A stretch of DNA of 64,000 nt from Marinagarivorans sp. (GTDB lineage: Bacteria; Pseudomonadota; Gammaproteobacteria; Pseudomonadales; Cellvibrionaceae), in contig JANQJB010000121.1 of the NCBI GenBank assembly GCA_028281865.1, positions 1 through 64,000 of the forward strand. The letters are read 5' to 3'. The position numbers and the translations under genes are program-made. Positions 1 through 9,635 of the stretch are shown here, in pieces (the stretch's first letter is position 1; each line of letters starts with the position of its first letter). Under the pieces are notes generated by a model, which made no database searches, was not told the DNA's origin, and was given only the letters and a program-made list of their open reading frames with translations.

Positions 1-4
1 GTTT

Positions 5-66
5 GCAAAGCACTGCTTTGCGCGCAGCTCGAACGACAACAATTTAATATTGTTGGCCGGACCGGC
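5..66. repeat. cluster of three small inverted repeats at the left edge
   Basis: Three adjacent perfect short palindromes are visible: GCAAAGCA/TGCTTTGC at 5-21 (1-nt spacer), CAACAAT/ATTGTTG at 37-55 and GCCGG/CCGGC at 56-66. They lie directly before a dispersed repeat copy (69-123), so they may belong to the same element, which would continue to the left of the window. No coding capacity was recognised. Identity of the element is unknown. Confidence 0.5.
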
Positions 67-68
67 TT

Positions 69-123
69 AAGGGGGGACGCCTAGTCCGTGTCTTGAAAAT
101 AAGTCCCGATTCATGTCTCGGTG
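69..123. repeat. dispersed repeat, copy A
   Basis: This 55-bp stretch matches 42976-43030 in the same orientation with 6 mismatches by hand alignment (about 89 percent). The shared core includes GGGGGACGCCTAGTCCG and, further on, ATTCATGTCT. Neither copy sits in a recognised gene. It is probably the end of a mobile or repetitive element, but I cannot name the family. Confidence 0.7.
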
Positions 124-229
124 TTGAATAGTAACTTTATCAAATAGCGATATTTACAGTTGCGCCAATAAAATTACTTAAAAGTTAAAGCAAATGCGTA
201 CCGAGCTATAGTGCCAGTCATTCACAGAT

Positions 230-258
230 AAAAAAACCGCCAACTCGCAAGTTGACGG
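230..258 (-). terminator. rho-independent terminator of the DUF1592-DUF1552 operon
   Basis: Read on the minus strand, an imperfect hairpin (arms at 237-245 and 250-258, one C/A mismatch, 4-nt loop) is followed by seven T. It lies about 70 bases after the DUF1552 stop codon and is oriented to end that operon. Confidence 0.75.
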
Positions 259-327
259 GAATAGTATGATTCAGAAGTTATGGGCCTTTCAGGTTTAGTT
301 AAACCCGAAAAAACCTTAAACGCTTTA

Positions 328-1635
328 TCAGCGAAACACGCTCGAAGGCAAAATACCTTTTTTGTGTTTCGGGTCGCCGTAGCCATCGACATCGGTATAG
401 CCCATAAAATGCGCAACACTAGCGAGCAGCTGCCCGTGGTGATGACCCGACACATTAACCATTTTCCCGTGCCCGATCAGCCGATCTTTAGCTCCCGCCA
501 TAATGCAATGTTGATCGTTATTGTTGTCGTGCCCACGAGCGACATCAGTCGACCAGAAAAACATTGTATTATCGAGTAAGGTACTGCCGTCCGGCTCTTC
601 CACCGCTTTGAGTTTTCTTAAGTAACTTGTCACCTGCTGCGCACGGAAACGCAAAACCTCATCGCGATAAGCCCGCCCGCTGTGCTTGCCATGAGTCGCA
701 TTGTGATAATTACCGGGTCCCTCGTAACCGGGTAGGAAGTTGTAATTAATTCTTTGCGCAGAACTGCCGTAATGCGTGCCCGCCACACGGGTCATATCGC
801 ATGACAGTGCCAACACCATCAAATCGGAATAGATTGGATAAATCGTATTCGGTGCGGCCAGCTCGCCGGGATTTTCGGCAGAACATGCCGTACCGTTGGT
901 CAACAATTCCTCTAGTTTATTTTCCGTCGCACGCACGGCTTCATTGTGCTTTTGAATCTTATTGTTATCGAAATGCGAGACCTTAGTTTTCAGCTTACTT
1001 ATGCTTTCAAGCATGTTATCAAGCACGCTTCTGCGACGACGCAATAACTCTGTACCTCCCCCGGAGTCTTTGAATACATCGTTGTAGAGTTCCAAAGGAC
1101 TTTGGTAACGCGGTACGATACTCCCTTTATTAACGGAGATAGATTTGTCAAAGTCGGCGTCTTTGCCCTCGTTAAAATAGCCAATACGCAAATCACCGAT
1201 CGGCGTAACTCCTGCTAAACGTTGCGACAAAAACTGATCAATGGATGTCGCGTTGTTATTGAAGCCCAATAGCTTCCCCTTTCCGGGCCAACCCACATAG
1301 CCAGCGCTTCCGGTCGGATGAGGGCCGCCGCCATTGTCCGCTTGTGGACGGCTTATGTTACGCATGAAAATAATGTCATTTTTAATGTCATTGGCATTCA
1401 TAGGCGTATAGGCGCCTTTAAATGCTAAATCGCCATAATTGTTTTGATACAGCGCGTCAGTTTCGTCTTTACTTGGCATCACACATTCGTACCAATACGA
1501 GTAGCGACAAATTTTTCCAGAATTTCCTTCAGCAGCTTCAAGCCGCGGGACGAGCGGGTAAAGGGCAGCTGCCGCGGCACTACCACCAGCGGTAGCGAGA
1601 AGTTGTCGTCGAGTTAGCGTCTTATAATTCAACAT
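328..1635 (-). CDS. Tat-exported DUF1552 family protein
   Basis: A 435-residue protein of the DUF1552 family, whose biochemical role is not established. The N-terminus carries a twin-arginine signal (TRRQLLATAGG at residues 8-18) followed by an Ala-rich hydrophobic stretch, so export in folded form is predicted. The C-terminal half has sulfatase/alkaline-phosphatase-superfamily-like features (for example FFWSTDVARGHDNNNDQHC). The start is supported by GGAGG nine bases upstream. It lies 14 bases downstream of the DUF1592-type cytochrome gene, so the two are surely cotranscribed; this pairing is common in Planctomycetes and some marine Proteobacteria. The function is probably linked to the partner cytochrome, but the substrate is unknown. 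Family call is firm, function is not. Confidence 0.9.
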   Translation of the reverse strand: MLNYKTLTRRQLLATAGGSAAAAALYPLVPRLEAAEGNSGKICRYSYWYECVMPSKDETDALYQNNYGDLAFKGAYTPMNANDIKNDIIFMRNISRPQADNGGGPHPTGSAGYVGWPGKGKLLGFNNNATSIDQFLSQRLAGVTPIGDLRIGYFNEGKDADFDKSISVNKGSIVPRYQSPLELYNDVFKDSGGGTELLRRRRSVLDNMLESISKLKTKVSHFDNNKIQKHNEAVRATENKLEELLTNGTACSAENPGELAAPNTIYPIYSDLMVLALSCDMTRVAGTHYGSSAQRINYNFLPGYEGPGNYHNATHGKHSGRAYRDEVLRFRAQQVTSYLRKLKAVEEPDGSTLLDNTMFFWSTDVARGHDNNNDQHCIMAGAKDRLIGHGKMVNVSGHHHGQLLASVAHFMGYTDVDGYGDPKHKKGILPSSVFR

Positions 1636-1649
1636 GTCTTTCGTCCTCC

Positions 1650-3665
1650 CTATAGACCGCGATAGTGCAAGGCTGGGTTGTTTACAAGTTCTTCTATCAG
1701 CGTAGTCAAGTCTCCTCCACTCGCTTTAAACTTATTTTGTAAGTCTGATAGAACACACTCACTCGCATTTAGCTCGTCAATTAGGAAAGCATACTCAAAC
1801 CAATGCTGGGCATAACATGCCTGAATCTCGTCCAAATCGCTCACCTTTTGTGTGAAGTCTTGGGCACCATCAAAACTCATACCCAGCGGCGAGATATCCA
1901 CAGTGGCATCTACGGGTAGACCATCCTCCTGTGATCGATAACGGCCCTCGCCATCGAAATGCTCAAATGGATAGCCGTAGGGGTTTAACGAAAAGTGACA
2001 GCTGGCGCACTCTTGAGCGTTTTCTCCAGACAGCGCGATCTCCAGCTCCTCGCGGCTGGTTTTATCGGGTTCGCGCACGATGACAGCGATCTCGGCCGGA
2101 TCAAAGCCCGGTTGCTTCTTCGGCAATTCGAGGTCATTACACAGCAACGAATTACTGACAATCATGCCGCGAATGGCGGGGTTGGTAACTGAAACACCAT
2201 CGGAGGTACTTGCCAAAAATGCCGTGCGCATTAACACACCGGGACGATCAGCAAGGTCCTCTTCGCGCCAGGTGCTATCGTCGGTGGGTGGGTTATTGAC
2301 ACCGTATATATCCGCAAGGCTAGCATTCACATAGCTATTCGTTGTAGTAAACATGTCAGCCAAGTTGCCGCCATTAGCAAAAATGGAATTGACCACGTAA
2401 TCAAACTCTTTGATGCCGTATGCCAACTGGGGGATTTCTTGTTTTGGCGTAGTAAACTCCAACCATTCGTGATGGAACTCCGTGAGCGCATTCTCGAACC
2501 TTTGATCACCCATCATCCGCGTAACCTGGGCCTTAAAGCCTGCTTCTGTGGCAAATTCACCGGAAGCAACTGCACTTAATAACGCGTCATCGGGAATACT
2601 ATTCCAAAGCAACAAACTTAACTTGGTGGCTTTGTCTGATAGGGTCAATATTTCTACGCCTTGCGACGCTGATTCACCCTGCTCGTAACGATAGATCGTG
2701 TCTGCAGACGTTAAAATCCCCAACACCACCTGGCGCATTGCAGCCTCGAAGTCCGTCGCGTCATCATCGTATAAATTTACGAGCAGCTGCTCGACGTCGG
2801 CAGCATCAACCTCGCTACGAAAAGCTCGACGAGCATATTTCTCGATGAAACTTTTCGCGCAGTCTCGACCAGAAGTACAACCGAGTCCCAGTTGGTCAAA
2901 TTGCGAAATAACTTGATCGCCTACAGCATCGCCGACACGAAGCAAGCTGGAGACATACAAATCGCTCAAACTCTGGCGTAACGCTCCGCCCGGCAGCCCG
3001 GCAATCTCTGGCGCCACATCGATATTGATCTCATGAAAAACCTGATGGATCGCATTCTCATATTGGCTGGGCGTGAGCAGCAACTCCGGCGCGGGTTGCA
3101 GACTCGAACACGATGTTTCGGGGGCCTCAATGTTAGTCCCGGCAACCGGCTTAAACACCGTTACCAAACTGCCGGACGAGCTTGAACTAGACGAGCCACT
3201 GGCTGTACACCAGGGGTCGTCAGAGAGACTTTTAATATAGGTGGCGACATCATCCGCGCACTGCTCATCGCAGCCAACGACTATGGTGGCCATATTGTCG
3301 CGTATGAACTCGTTTAACAAAGAAGAGCTATTGCCGTTGTATGAGAAGCTCGTTTGGTTAGCGCTGAGCGCGTCGACGCCCGGAAATAAACCGCCGGGTG
3401 CAACCTGTGGATCACCGTCAGCACCAAAGGCATTGTGGCAACCAACACACTTAGTTTGAAAATGGTTTTCTCCCGCCGCAATATCAACAGTATTGCAGTC
3501 GACCGGTTTGCTTGCACCTGAACTACTGGAAGAAGAGCTACTCGATGAAGAACTTGTCGATGAATCGATCGTTTCTCCGGAACAAGCAGCAAGAAAAAAG
3601 GCAAGACTTGTGACTCCGATTCGAAATGCGTATATCAATACGCTCCGATATATACCAACTGGCAT
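1650..3665 (-). CDS. polyserine-linked DUF1587/1595/1592/1588/1585 cytochrome c lipoprotein
   Basis: A 671-residue predicted lipoprotein (lipobox LAAC, Cys28), then a polyserine linker (about 36-49) and a small cytochrome c module: C57, CVGCH at 73-77, closing PWC before a second serine run near 160. The rest follows the Planctomycete-type order DUF1587 (LLTPSQYENAIHQVF), DUF1595 (YARRAFRSEV), DUF1592 (LSLLLWNSIPDDALL), DUF1588 with a second heme-type motif CASCH in CASCHFSLNPYGYPFEHFDG, and DUF1585 at the C-terminus. GAGGG lies eight bases before the ATG. It is the first gene of a two-gene operon with the DUF1552 protein. Likely a periplasm- or surface-tethered multi-domain redox protein; substrate unknown. 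Confidence 0.88.
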   Translation of the reverse strand: MPVGIYRSVLIYAFRIGVTSLAFFLAACSGETIDSSTSSSSSSSSSSSSGASKPVDCNTVDIAAGENHFQTKCVGCHNAFGADGDPQVAPGGLFPGVDALSANQTSFSYNGNSSSLLNEFIRDNMATIVVGCDEQCADDVATYIKSLSDDPWCTASGSSSSSSSGSLVTVFKPVAGTNIEAPETSCSSLQPAPELLLTPSQYENAIHQVFHEINIDVAPEIAGLPGGALRQSLSDLYVSSLLRVGDAVGDQVISQFDQLGLGCTSGRDCAKSFIEKYARRAFRSEVDAADVEQLLVNLYDDDATDFEAAMRQVVLGILTSADTIYRYEQGESASQGVEILTLSDKATKLSLLLWNSIPDDALLSAVASGEFATEAGFKAQVTRMMGDQRFENALTEFHHEWLEFTTPKQEIPQLAYGIKEFDYVVNSIFANGGNLADMFTTTNSYVNASLADIYGVNNPPTDDSTWREEDLADRPGVLMRTAFLASTSDGVSVTNPAIRGMIVSNSLLCNDLELPKKQPGFDPAEIAVIVREPDKTSREELEIALSGENAQECASCHFSLNPYGYPFEHFDGEGRYRSQEDGLPVDATVDISPLGMSFDGAQDFTQKVSDLDEIQACYAQHWFEYAFLIDELNASECVLSDLQNKFKASGGDLTTLIEELVNNPALHYRGL

Positions 3666-4953
3666 AGACGCACCCTCTAAAAAATAATCATACTAAACAC
3701 TAAAAGCCCTTTTTCCTCGGGACTTTCGGTTACCTAGCAGTTTTTAGTTAATTCGCGTTTGTTCACGAAACTGCTTTTTTTATAAACCACATTTTTTAAC
3801 GCTCTGGCACTGAGCGATTAGTCACTTCTCCCTCACTACTTTCCGCTGATGGAAATCACAAATCGCAAGCGCTAAGTGCACGGCGAAGGACTCCAAGGGC
3901 TTTCCCGACGATTATGCTGTGCAAAGCTGAGTCGCCCAGTCACAATACGTGTATAAAATCGTACTTATATTCAAAAAAACAAAAAGTCACGAGTTCACAT
4001 CTTATAAAATATATCAGTTATTATCATCTCCGGTTTGCTCCAGTTAACACTATTAAACAAAATAAGAATTAAGCCTATTTATACACAGGTTGCTTCACCT
4101 AAATTGCCCAATCTGTCAGAATTTAATAACTAAAATAATGGTTTACCTTAACTACTAGGAATATTACCCATCTCAATTTATCTTGCACCTGTAAAAAAAA
4201 TTGAATTTATACACCATATATTCAGGCCAAATCTCTGTTTACTAGATAGATAAGTCAAACGTATCAGCGATAAGTTATAACCGCTTAAACTATATGTATA
4301 TTTTAATGTTATAACAAATATCTTTGAGACATAGGGGTAGCTAAAATCGGCAAATATGTGCCAACCGGATAAGGCTAGTAAGGTGATAATTGAAACTAAA
4401 GAATGAAATTTAAAAAAAATTTAAGAAATAATTTGATACTTACTCAGTATCTTTTGATGGGTATATCAATATTTTAATATTAAGTAATCCATGGTTCATT
4501 TCGCGCTTCTGTAGATATATGAAAAACTGCATTTTCAGCCAACACAAACGATTGAAGCTAACCGGAGCAGAGTGATTGGCTTTGCACAATATTGTAAAAA
4601 CGATCAAATGCAAAAAACTTCACACCTGTTAAATAATTTTTAAATTTATTGCACGACTTGCAGTCACAAATGGTATGATCAAACCACTGAGCAAAAGACA
4701 TTTCTGGATAGAGCAATAACCATACTAAAATAAAATACAAACGGAATTAATTAATAAATTCATTATTAGACATAAAAGCCATACTATATAAGCTCAGATG
4801 TTTAAGAATTTAAAGTTTGAAACGGATATTTAACGTATTTTAAAGTGCCAAGGATATTGATTATTAGCCATTGCGTGTTTTCGCAACTTTTTTGTGTCGT
4901 ACCCGTATATTAATTGAGTTGTATAAAGCGAGCTAAAGTCATAGAGGACATAA
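3666..4953. other. 1.3-kb AT-rich gene-free region
   Basis: I see no convincing gene here. An ORF on the minus strand at 4558-4740 starts with TTG, lacks a Shine-Dalgarno site and is not called. One DnaA-box-like TTATACACA occurs at 4079-4087. The part next to 3665 must hold the promoter of the DUF1592 operon, and the part before 4954 that of the small gene. Base composition is clearly more AT-rich than in the flanking genes. Confidence 0.5.
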
Positions 4954-5136
4954 ATGAATATTTTATTGCACAAATATAGCTGCCGAGTGCTCGGCATAGT
5001 TTCTGTAAGCTTATTTTTATTGAGTATTGTCTTGAAGTTTGTAGCGGATCATTCTTTGGAAACCCACACGAACGACACGTCGTTAAACGTCCATATTGAA
5101 CAAGGCCAACCAAAGTACGCTATTAAGCCAAAATAA
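4954..5136 (+). CDS. small single-pass membrane or secreted protein, hypothetical
   Basis: A 60-residue ORF whose N-terminus (about residues 8-28, VLGIVSVSLFLLSIVLKFVA) forms one hydrophobic segment after a short basic head, followed by a polar tail ending in KPK. GAGG stands seven bases before the ATG, which is the main reason to accept it. It sits alone in an AT-rich region and resembles no family I recognise. It could be a small inner-membrane protein or a secreted peptide; a chance ORF is not excluded. Confidence 0.45.
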   Translation: MNILLHKYSCRVLGIVSVSLFLLSIVLKFVADHSLETHTNDTSLNVHIEQGQPKYAIKPK

Positions 5137-5424
5137 TTGAAACATCCTTAGGCGCTTTTACGACGCCCAAATAAGATATTTAGCGCCACGCTTCATTCTG
5201 CTTGGAGATACACTTATTGCAAGCGGAAAAGTCTCCACACCATACCCGTTTCTCTCGATTCGCCCTACAACGATTATTTGATACGATATTCAAGATCAGC
5301 ATGATGTATTAATGCTGGGGAGAATAAGTTCTAACTGCCGACAGCTAGAAACACATCAGAAGCGGATACAAAACCGGCAAATTATCAGCTAAAGAATATA
5401 CGTTTAGCGTAATTCAACACATTG

Positions 5425-5775
5425 CTAGCTCTCGACTCGAATTAGGTTATAGATAACTAAGCCATCCGCAATTTGAAGAAAAGTAAAATCGTGGAAGTAG
5501 TTGATTTTTAACTCTCGTGCGTTAACAGGTTCTTTAACGAAAATTGAGTCATTTTTAAATGAATATCCGTGTGAGGAGATTTTTTTTCCTGACGAATAGA
5601 TAGACCAGTACCCAGAGTCAAACTCCCATACATCCCGGCCATCACCAAAAACCAGGTCAAGGGCGGAATTAACTTTGTAGGAATCTATGACCCACTTTCC
5701 TTGAAAATCCTCTACTTCGTATGCTTTGAGTACGGGAGAGAAAACCAACAAAACTAAGAATACCAGCCTTTTCAT
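5425..5775 (-). CDS. small periplasmic hypothetical protein
   Basis: About 116 residues from the ATG at 5775, preferred over a TTG five codons upstream because GAGG lies seven bases before it. The N-terminus MKRLVFLVLLVFSPVLKA is a typical Sec signal peptide. The mature part is about 100 residues with GKWVID near its start and many aromatic and alternating hydrophobic residues, suggesting a small beta-barrel or lipocalin-like fold, but this is only an impression. No neighbour gives a functional clue. Confidence 0.65.
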   Translation of the reverse strand: MKRLVFLVLLVFSPVLKAYEVEDFQGKWVIDSYKVNSALDLVFGDGRDVWEFDSGYWSIYSSGKKISSHGYSFKNDSIFVKEPVNARELKINYFHDFTFLQIADGLVIYNLIRVES

Positions 5776-6116
5776 AACCAATCCTCGCAACGCTATTATT
5801 TTAAATATAGGTCATTGGACAGCCAGAATGAAAATTGTTTTATATTTTTAAACAAAAATGAGATATTGGTGTAATTTATATAACCCTGGAAGATAAAAAT
5901 ACGCGCTTTTCATTAAGCTATTAAATTTATCGTGGTTGAGCGCGCCCAGTTGTGGAAAAATATGTGAGAAATTGACCAGGGCAACTCTGAAGTAAAAAAT
6001 TATAACAAACGTCGACAGCCTGGTTATTTTGAAAACACCAAGATCAATTTTAACTCGAATGAGACTTATCGCGAATCGATAAGACTGCTATCCAAGGGTG
6101 GCTTAGAGTCATTAAT

Positions 6117-6551
6117 TCAAGAGGCTTTTAAACGCGATATGTGGACGAAATGAAGTAAGCGCTGCAGAGAAAAATGAATACTCAACAGATAGCGCTCTTC
6201 AAGAAGCACAAAATGCTTATCATAAATTTCGCCAAAATAATGCAGCCTTAAAAAATTTGCTTGGTAGCGAAGTATCATTAAATAAAGCCTAGCTAATTCA
6301 CGTTCAAACGCAATTTGATTGCGACCATCCGTTGCGATATTGAAATCGCGGTGAGACTCTGCAGCAGAATCTTCCTGCAAGCGAAACTCCAACCTTCTCG
6401 CGCTAGAACATTTAAACTTCTGCACCAAGTTTGCGGAAAACAATCTTAAAGCATCAATATCAAAAGGGTTTTCTGAACAATCAAAATAATTCAATACAAT
6501 ATTTGTCAATTGTTGCTTTAAAAGAGAATTTGACAGCAATCCAGCTTCCAT
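6117..6551 (-). CDS. hypothetical cytoplasmic alpha-helical protein
   Basis: About 144 residues from the ATG at 6551; a GTG three codons upstream is possible, but AGGA lies at a better distance from the ATG. There is no signal peptide or membrane segment. The sequence looks largely helical and is rich in Leu, Arg and Phe, especially toward the C-terminus (LRLHYFGEIYDKHFVLLEER). It is not recognised. It lies about 110 bases downstream of the GGDEF/EAL gene's opposite flank, i.e. just after it on the map but upstream in transcription, so cotranscription into the GGDEF/EAL gene is not possible in reverse; it is probably its own unit. Confidence 0.55.
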   Translation of the reverse strand: MEAGLLSNSLLKQQLTNIVLNYFDCSENPFDIDALRLFSANLVQKFKCSSARRLEFRLQEDSAAESHRDFNIATDGRNQIAFERELARLYLMILRYQANFLRLHYFGEIYDKHFVLLEERYLLSIHFSLQRLLHFVHISRLKAS

Positions 6552-6672
6552 CGTTAACACATCCTTCTAATAGAAATTAATTGTCACAAAATTTTTTGAT
6601 CAAAATTAAAAAAACAAGGCATCATAAAATTTAGAAATTAGCTCAAATATTTGAAAAAACATCGCATATAGC

Positions 6673-9003
6673 TTACTTTTTTGGAAGTGTATTTTTTACA
6701 AAAGGCACAACATTTCCCGCATTCTGAGCACGTAAAAGTTCAGTAACCTCATCTCCCGTCATCGGTTTAGCTATATAAAACCCCTGACAATGATTACACT
6801 TCAAGGATTTTAAAAATTGTAGCTGCTCTTCTGTTTCAATACCCTCAGCAATTGTGTCCAAACCAATACTTTGGCTCAATTCAATTATGCACCGAACTAT
6901 CGCTTCAAAGTAATGATTATCGCTGGCATTCTGAACGAAAGACCGGTCTATTTTTATTGTATCGACGGGAAGCCGATTGAGGTAACCTAAACTTGAGTAG
7001 CCAGTACCAAAGTCATCGATTGAAATTCGAATCCCTAAAGAGCGAAAACTCTCGAGCGTTTCAATAACACTGTGCGATTCGTCCAGAAAAATACCTTCGG
7101 TGATTTCGAGTTCAATTGCACTTCCCTCTAAGTTAAAGTCATTTAGAACAGATTTAATTCTATTCAGGATAGATTTGCTACGAAATTGTGCTGCAGAGAA
7201 ATTAATCGCCGTTCGAATGCCCGTTATGCCCATTTTTTCCCATTTACTGGCTTGTGCGCAACCTTCTCGAAGAGCAATTAAATCAAGCTCGTAAATCAAG
7301 CCGCAATGCTCTGCAACCGGAATAAACTCAGTTGGCGAGACGTCCTCTCCAGTACCCGCGTTTTTCCAACGCATCAGGCACTCAACACCATCGATTAAAC
7401 CGCTGGCCAAATTATACTGAGGTTGAAAGTAAAGATTTAACTCGCCGTCATTGCGAATTGCGCGCCGCAAATCATCTTCTACTCGCTTGCGATCGCGCAT
7501 ATTTGAAGAGTAAATCGGATCGAAAACAGTATAACTACCCCGACCCAATCGTTTACGTTCATATAGTGCAATATCGGCGTGTTGTAATATTTCATCAACG
7601 CTTGCTCCGTGATCCGGGTAAATTGCTATACCAACCGTTACACCAATATGAATCTCGTTACCATCTACACGAAAAGGTTGGGTCAAACTTTTAACAATGC
7701 GCCCGGCAATTTGTTCAAGTTGATCCATACGACAAATATTTGGCAATATGATGGCGAATTCATCTCCTCCAAGCCGTGCGGCAACGTCACACCCCCTAGT
7801 AGTTTCGTTTACACGGCTAGCGACTTGGCGAAGCAAAGCGTCACCGATTGGATGGCCCATCATATCGTTTACATCTTTAAAATTATCTAAATCTAATAAC
7901 GCGACCGAAAACGCTGGCCCACCATTTTCATGATTTTCAATCAGGGCCCGGATACGGCTTATCAGCAATGATCGATTGGGCAAGCCGGTTAATTCATCGT
8001 GTTCGGCCAAATACCGGATATGCTTCTCTGCTTGTTTTCTCTCAGTGACGTCCATGATTGTTAACATGTAGCAACGCGTTTTTTTGTCACCCTCAAATGG
8101 TGCGCTTCTAGCGATCAATACATTCCAGGAAATTCCTTTCAAGTTTTTGATTGTCGCTTCCAGTGTTACCGGCTCGTCTCCATTAATAAGCAACAATTTT
8201 AATAAACCACTATCGAGGTGATTTTCTTCGCTGGCGGGGTATAAATGAAAAAAAGGATCGTAGCGACTGAAATCCTGTTGGTCCGCATAGGCAAATAATT
8301 CACACAACACATCGTTAGCATAAAGTGTTTCACCTTCGTGGGTCAGCTGCCAGACTCCAACAGGTGATATGGTCGTGAGAGCACTATAGCGATTTCGACT
8401 GACACTGAGCTCAAGCTCGCGGCGCTTTAAACGCGTTATATCGATGCCAAAACCTACTATAGCTCCCGAAGATGTTTTGTGTTTTGACACACGCAGCCAG
8501 CGGCCATCGGGATATTGCCGCTCGACTTGCTTACCGCTCCCCTCTCTATGCTCTACTACCCGCTGTGCAACCCAATCCTCGATTTCATCTTCCGCAACAA
8601 ATTGCTCCGCAGTTGCGCGCAGTAAAGCGCTATAAGTAATAGGTTGCTCAAGCTTTTCAAACGCAAATTTATGGAGCTCTAAATAAGCGCTGTTATAAGC
8701 GACTAAACAGTCTTTCGCATCGTAAAGAGCATATGCATCTGGCGTCGATTCAGCGGCTTCGTAGAACATCCGCAACTGATATTCCGTATCGTTCAGCCGA
8801 TCAATTGTATTATGGTTAATTATTTTTCGTCTTAGTTTTCGTTCGCCAACGACGAGGATATAAAATACCAAAATAATACTTAATAAGGCAGTAACCGTAT
8901 CAAAGCCATCGAAATACCAGTTCAAGGCCGTACACACAAGCAAAAGTAGCGTGACAATCTGCCACTCTATATCGGGAATTATGGAGTATTTTGTAATTTT
9001 CAA
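6673..9003 (-). CDS. membrane PAS-GGDEF-EAL cyclic di-GMP protein
   Basis: A 776-residue bifunctional c-di-GMP turnover protein. Two N-terminal membrane segments (about residues 13-52) are followed by two PAS-type regions (about 70-190 and 200-320), a GGDEF domain with intact GGDEF at 412-416, and an EAL domain. The EAL signature reads ECL (541-543), an accepted variant, and the loop-6 motif DDFGTGYSSLGYL and C-terminal QGFYIAKPM are intact. Both diguanylate cyclase and phosphodiesterase activity are therefore possible; which dominates cannot be read from sequence. It probably senses an unknown signal through its PAS domains at the inner membrane. Confidence 0.93.
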   Translation of the reverse strand: MKITKYSIIPDIEWQIVTLLLLVCTALNWYFDGFDTVTALLSIILVFYILVVGERKLRRKIINHNTIDRLNDTEYQLRMFYEAAESTPDAYALYDAKDCLVAYNSAYLELHKFAFEKLEQPITYSALLRATAEQFVAEDEIEDWVAQRVVEHREGSGKQVERQYPDGRWLRVSKHKTSSGAIVGFGIDITRLKRRELELSVSRNRYSALTTISPVGVWQLTHEGETLYANDVLCELFAYADQQDFSRYDPFFHLYPASEENHLDSGLLKLLLINGDEPVTLEATIKNLKGISWNVLIARSAPFEGDKKTRCYMLTIMDVTERKQAEKHIRYLAEHDELTGLPNRSLLISRIRALIENHENGGPAFSVALLDLDNFKDVNDMMGHPIGDALLRQVASRVNETTRGCDVAARLGGDEFAIILPNICRMDQLEQIAGRIVKSLTQPFRVDGNEIHIGVTVGIAIYPDHGASVDEILQHADIALYERKRLGRGSYTVFDPIYSSNMRDRKRVEDDLRRAIRNDGELNLYFQPQYNLASGLIDGVECLMRWKNAGTGEDVSPTEFIPVAEHCGLIYELDLIALREGCAQASKWEKMGITGIRTAINFSAAQFRSKSILNRIKSVLNDFNLEGSAIELEITEGIFLDESHSVIETLESFRSLGIRISIDDFGTGYSSLGYLNRLPVDTIKIDRSFVQNASDNHYFEAIVRCIIELSQSIGLDTIAEGIETEEQLQFLKSLKCNHCQGFYIAKPMTGDEVTELLRAQNAGNVVPFVKNTLPKK

Positions 9004-9635
9004 TACTTCGCTTCCAGCCGCGAATCCTAGTTATACAAGTAACCTTGATATTTCCATAATTTGGAAATAATTATTATCGGATAACACCTTATTACACAAA
9101 ATTCCATTTTTAAATAAGCAAAACTCTTTCACTACTATTTATTGTAAGTGTTACGAGCCAGCGCCAAACTCAAGCGCCCATTGTATTAATTATAGGCAAG
9201 CCCGGCTACATTTCGGTGTTAGCTGAAGGCTTTTACCAGAATAAGGAATCGGCAAAATACGTAATTTTGCGTATATACCGCAGACCAATCAAAACGCTAT
9301 TCTCTATTCCGTTTCTACTTAAAGCGACAACACATTAAGGTACATTGGTACTAACTGTGTTACACAAACAGGGCATACATTCGAGTTTTAAGGCATGAAC
9401 TTTGGCACTTTGGCGCTGCAGCGCGCTTTGCGAAACTGCAGCGTATTTTTTAGGTAAAGCTATTTCTTTAATAGTGCAAATTTGAGTGACGAATTTTGCC
9501 GGATTATGTCGATCTAGCTACCAGTAAATAACAAACCTTAAAACTCTCGTTTTAGCGCTTTTTAACTGTGCAAGCAACTTCACCCGCGCCTATACTAAAA
9601 ACATATTGTGTCATTGCGGTGTAAGAGAGTTATCA
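9004..9635. other. intergenic region between divergent genes
   Basis: About 630 bases without a gene between the GGDEF/EAL gene (minus) and the HDOD gene (plus). It must contain both promoters. The only clear structure is a terminator-like hairpin at 9414-9454, listed separately. Confidence 0.5.
9414..9452 (+). terminator. orphan terminator-like hairpin
   Basis: CGCTGCAG (9414-9421) pairs perfectly with CTGCAGCG (9436-9443), with an inner CGC/GCG pairing, and is followed by TATTTTTT on the plus strand. No plus-strand gene lies upstream for more than 9 kb except this intergenic stretch, so it may end a short unannotated transcript, or act as a leader structure for the HDOD gene. Confidence 0.5.

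Noticed and set aside
3700-4100. Cyclic di-GMP riboswitch before the DUF1592 operon
   Set aside because: Some GC-AAAGC-like pieces are present, but the conserved GEMM core is not; no fold supports it.
4558-4740. Minus-strand Cys-rich 60-residue ORF with signal-like start
   Set aside because: Starts at TTG with no Shine-Dalgarno site in an AT-rich stretch; no other support.
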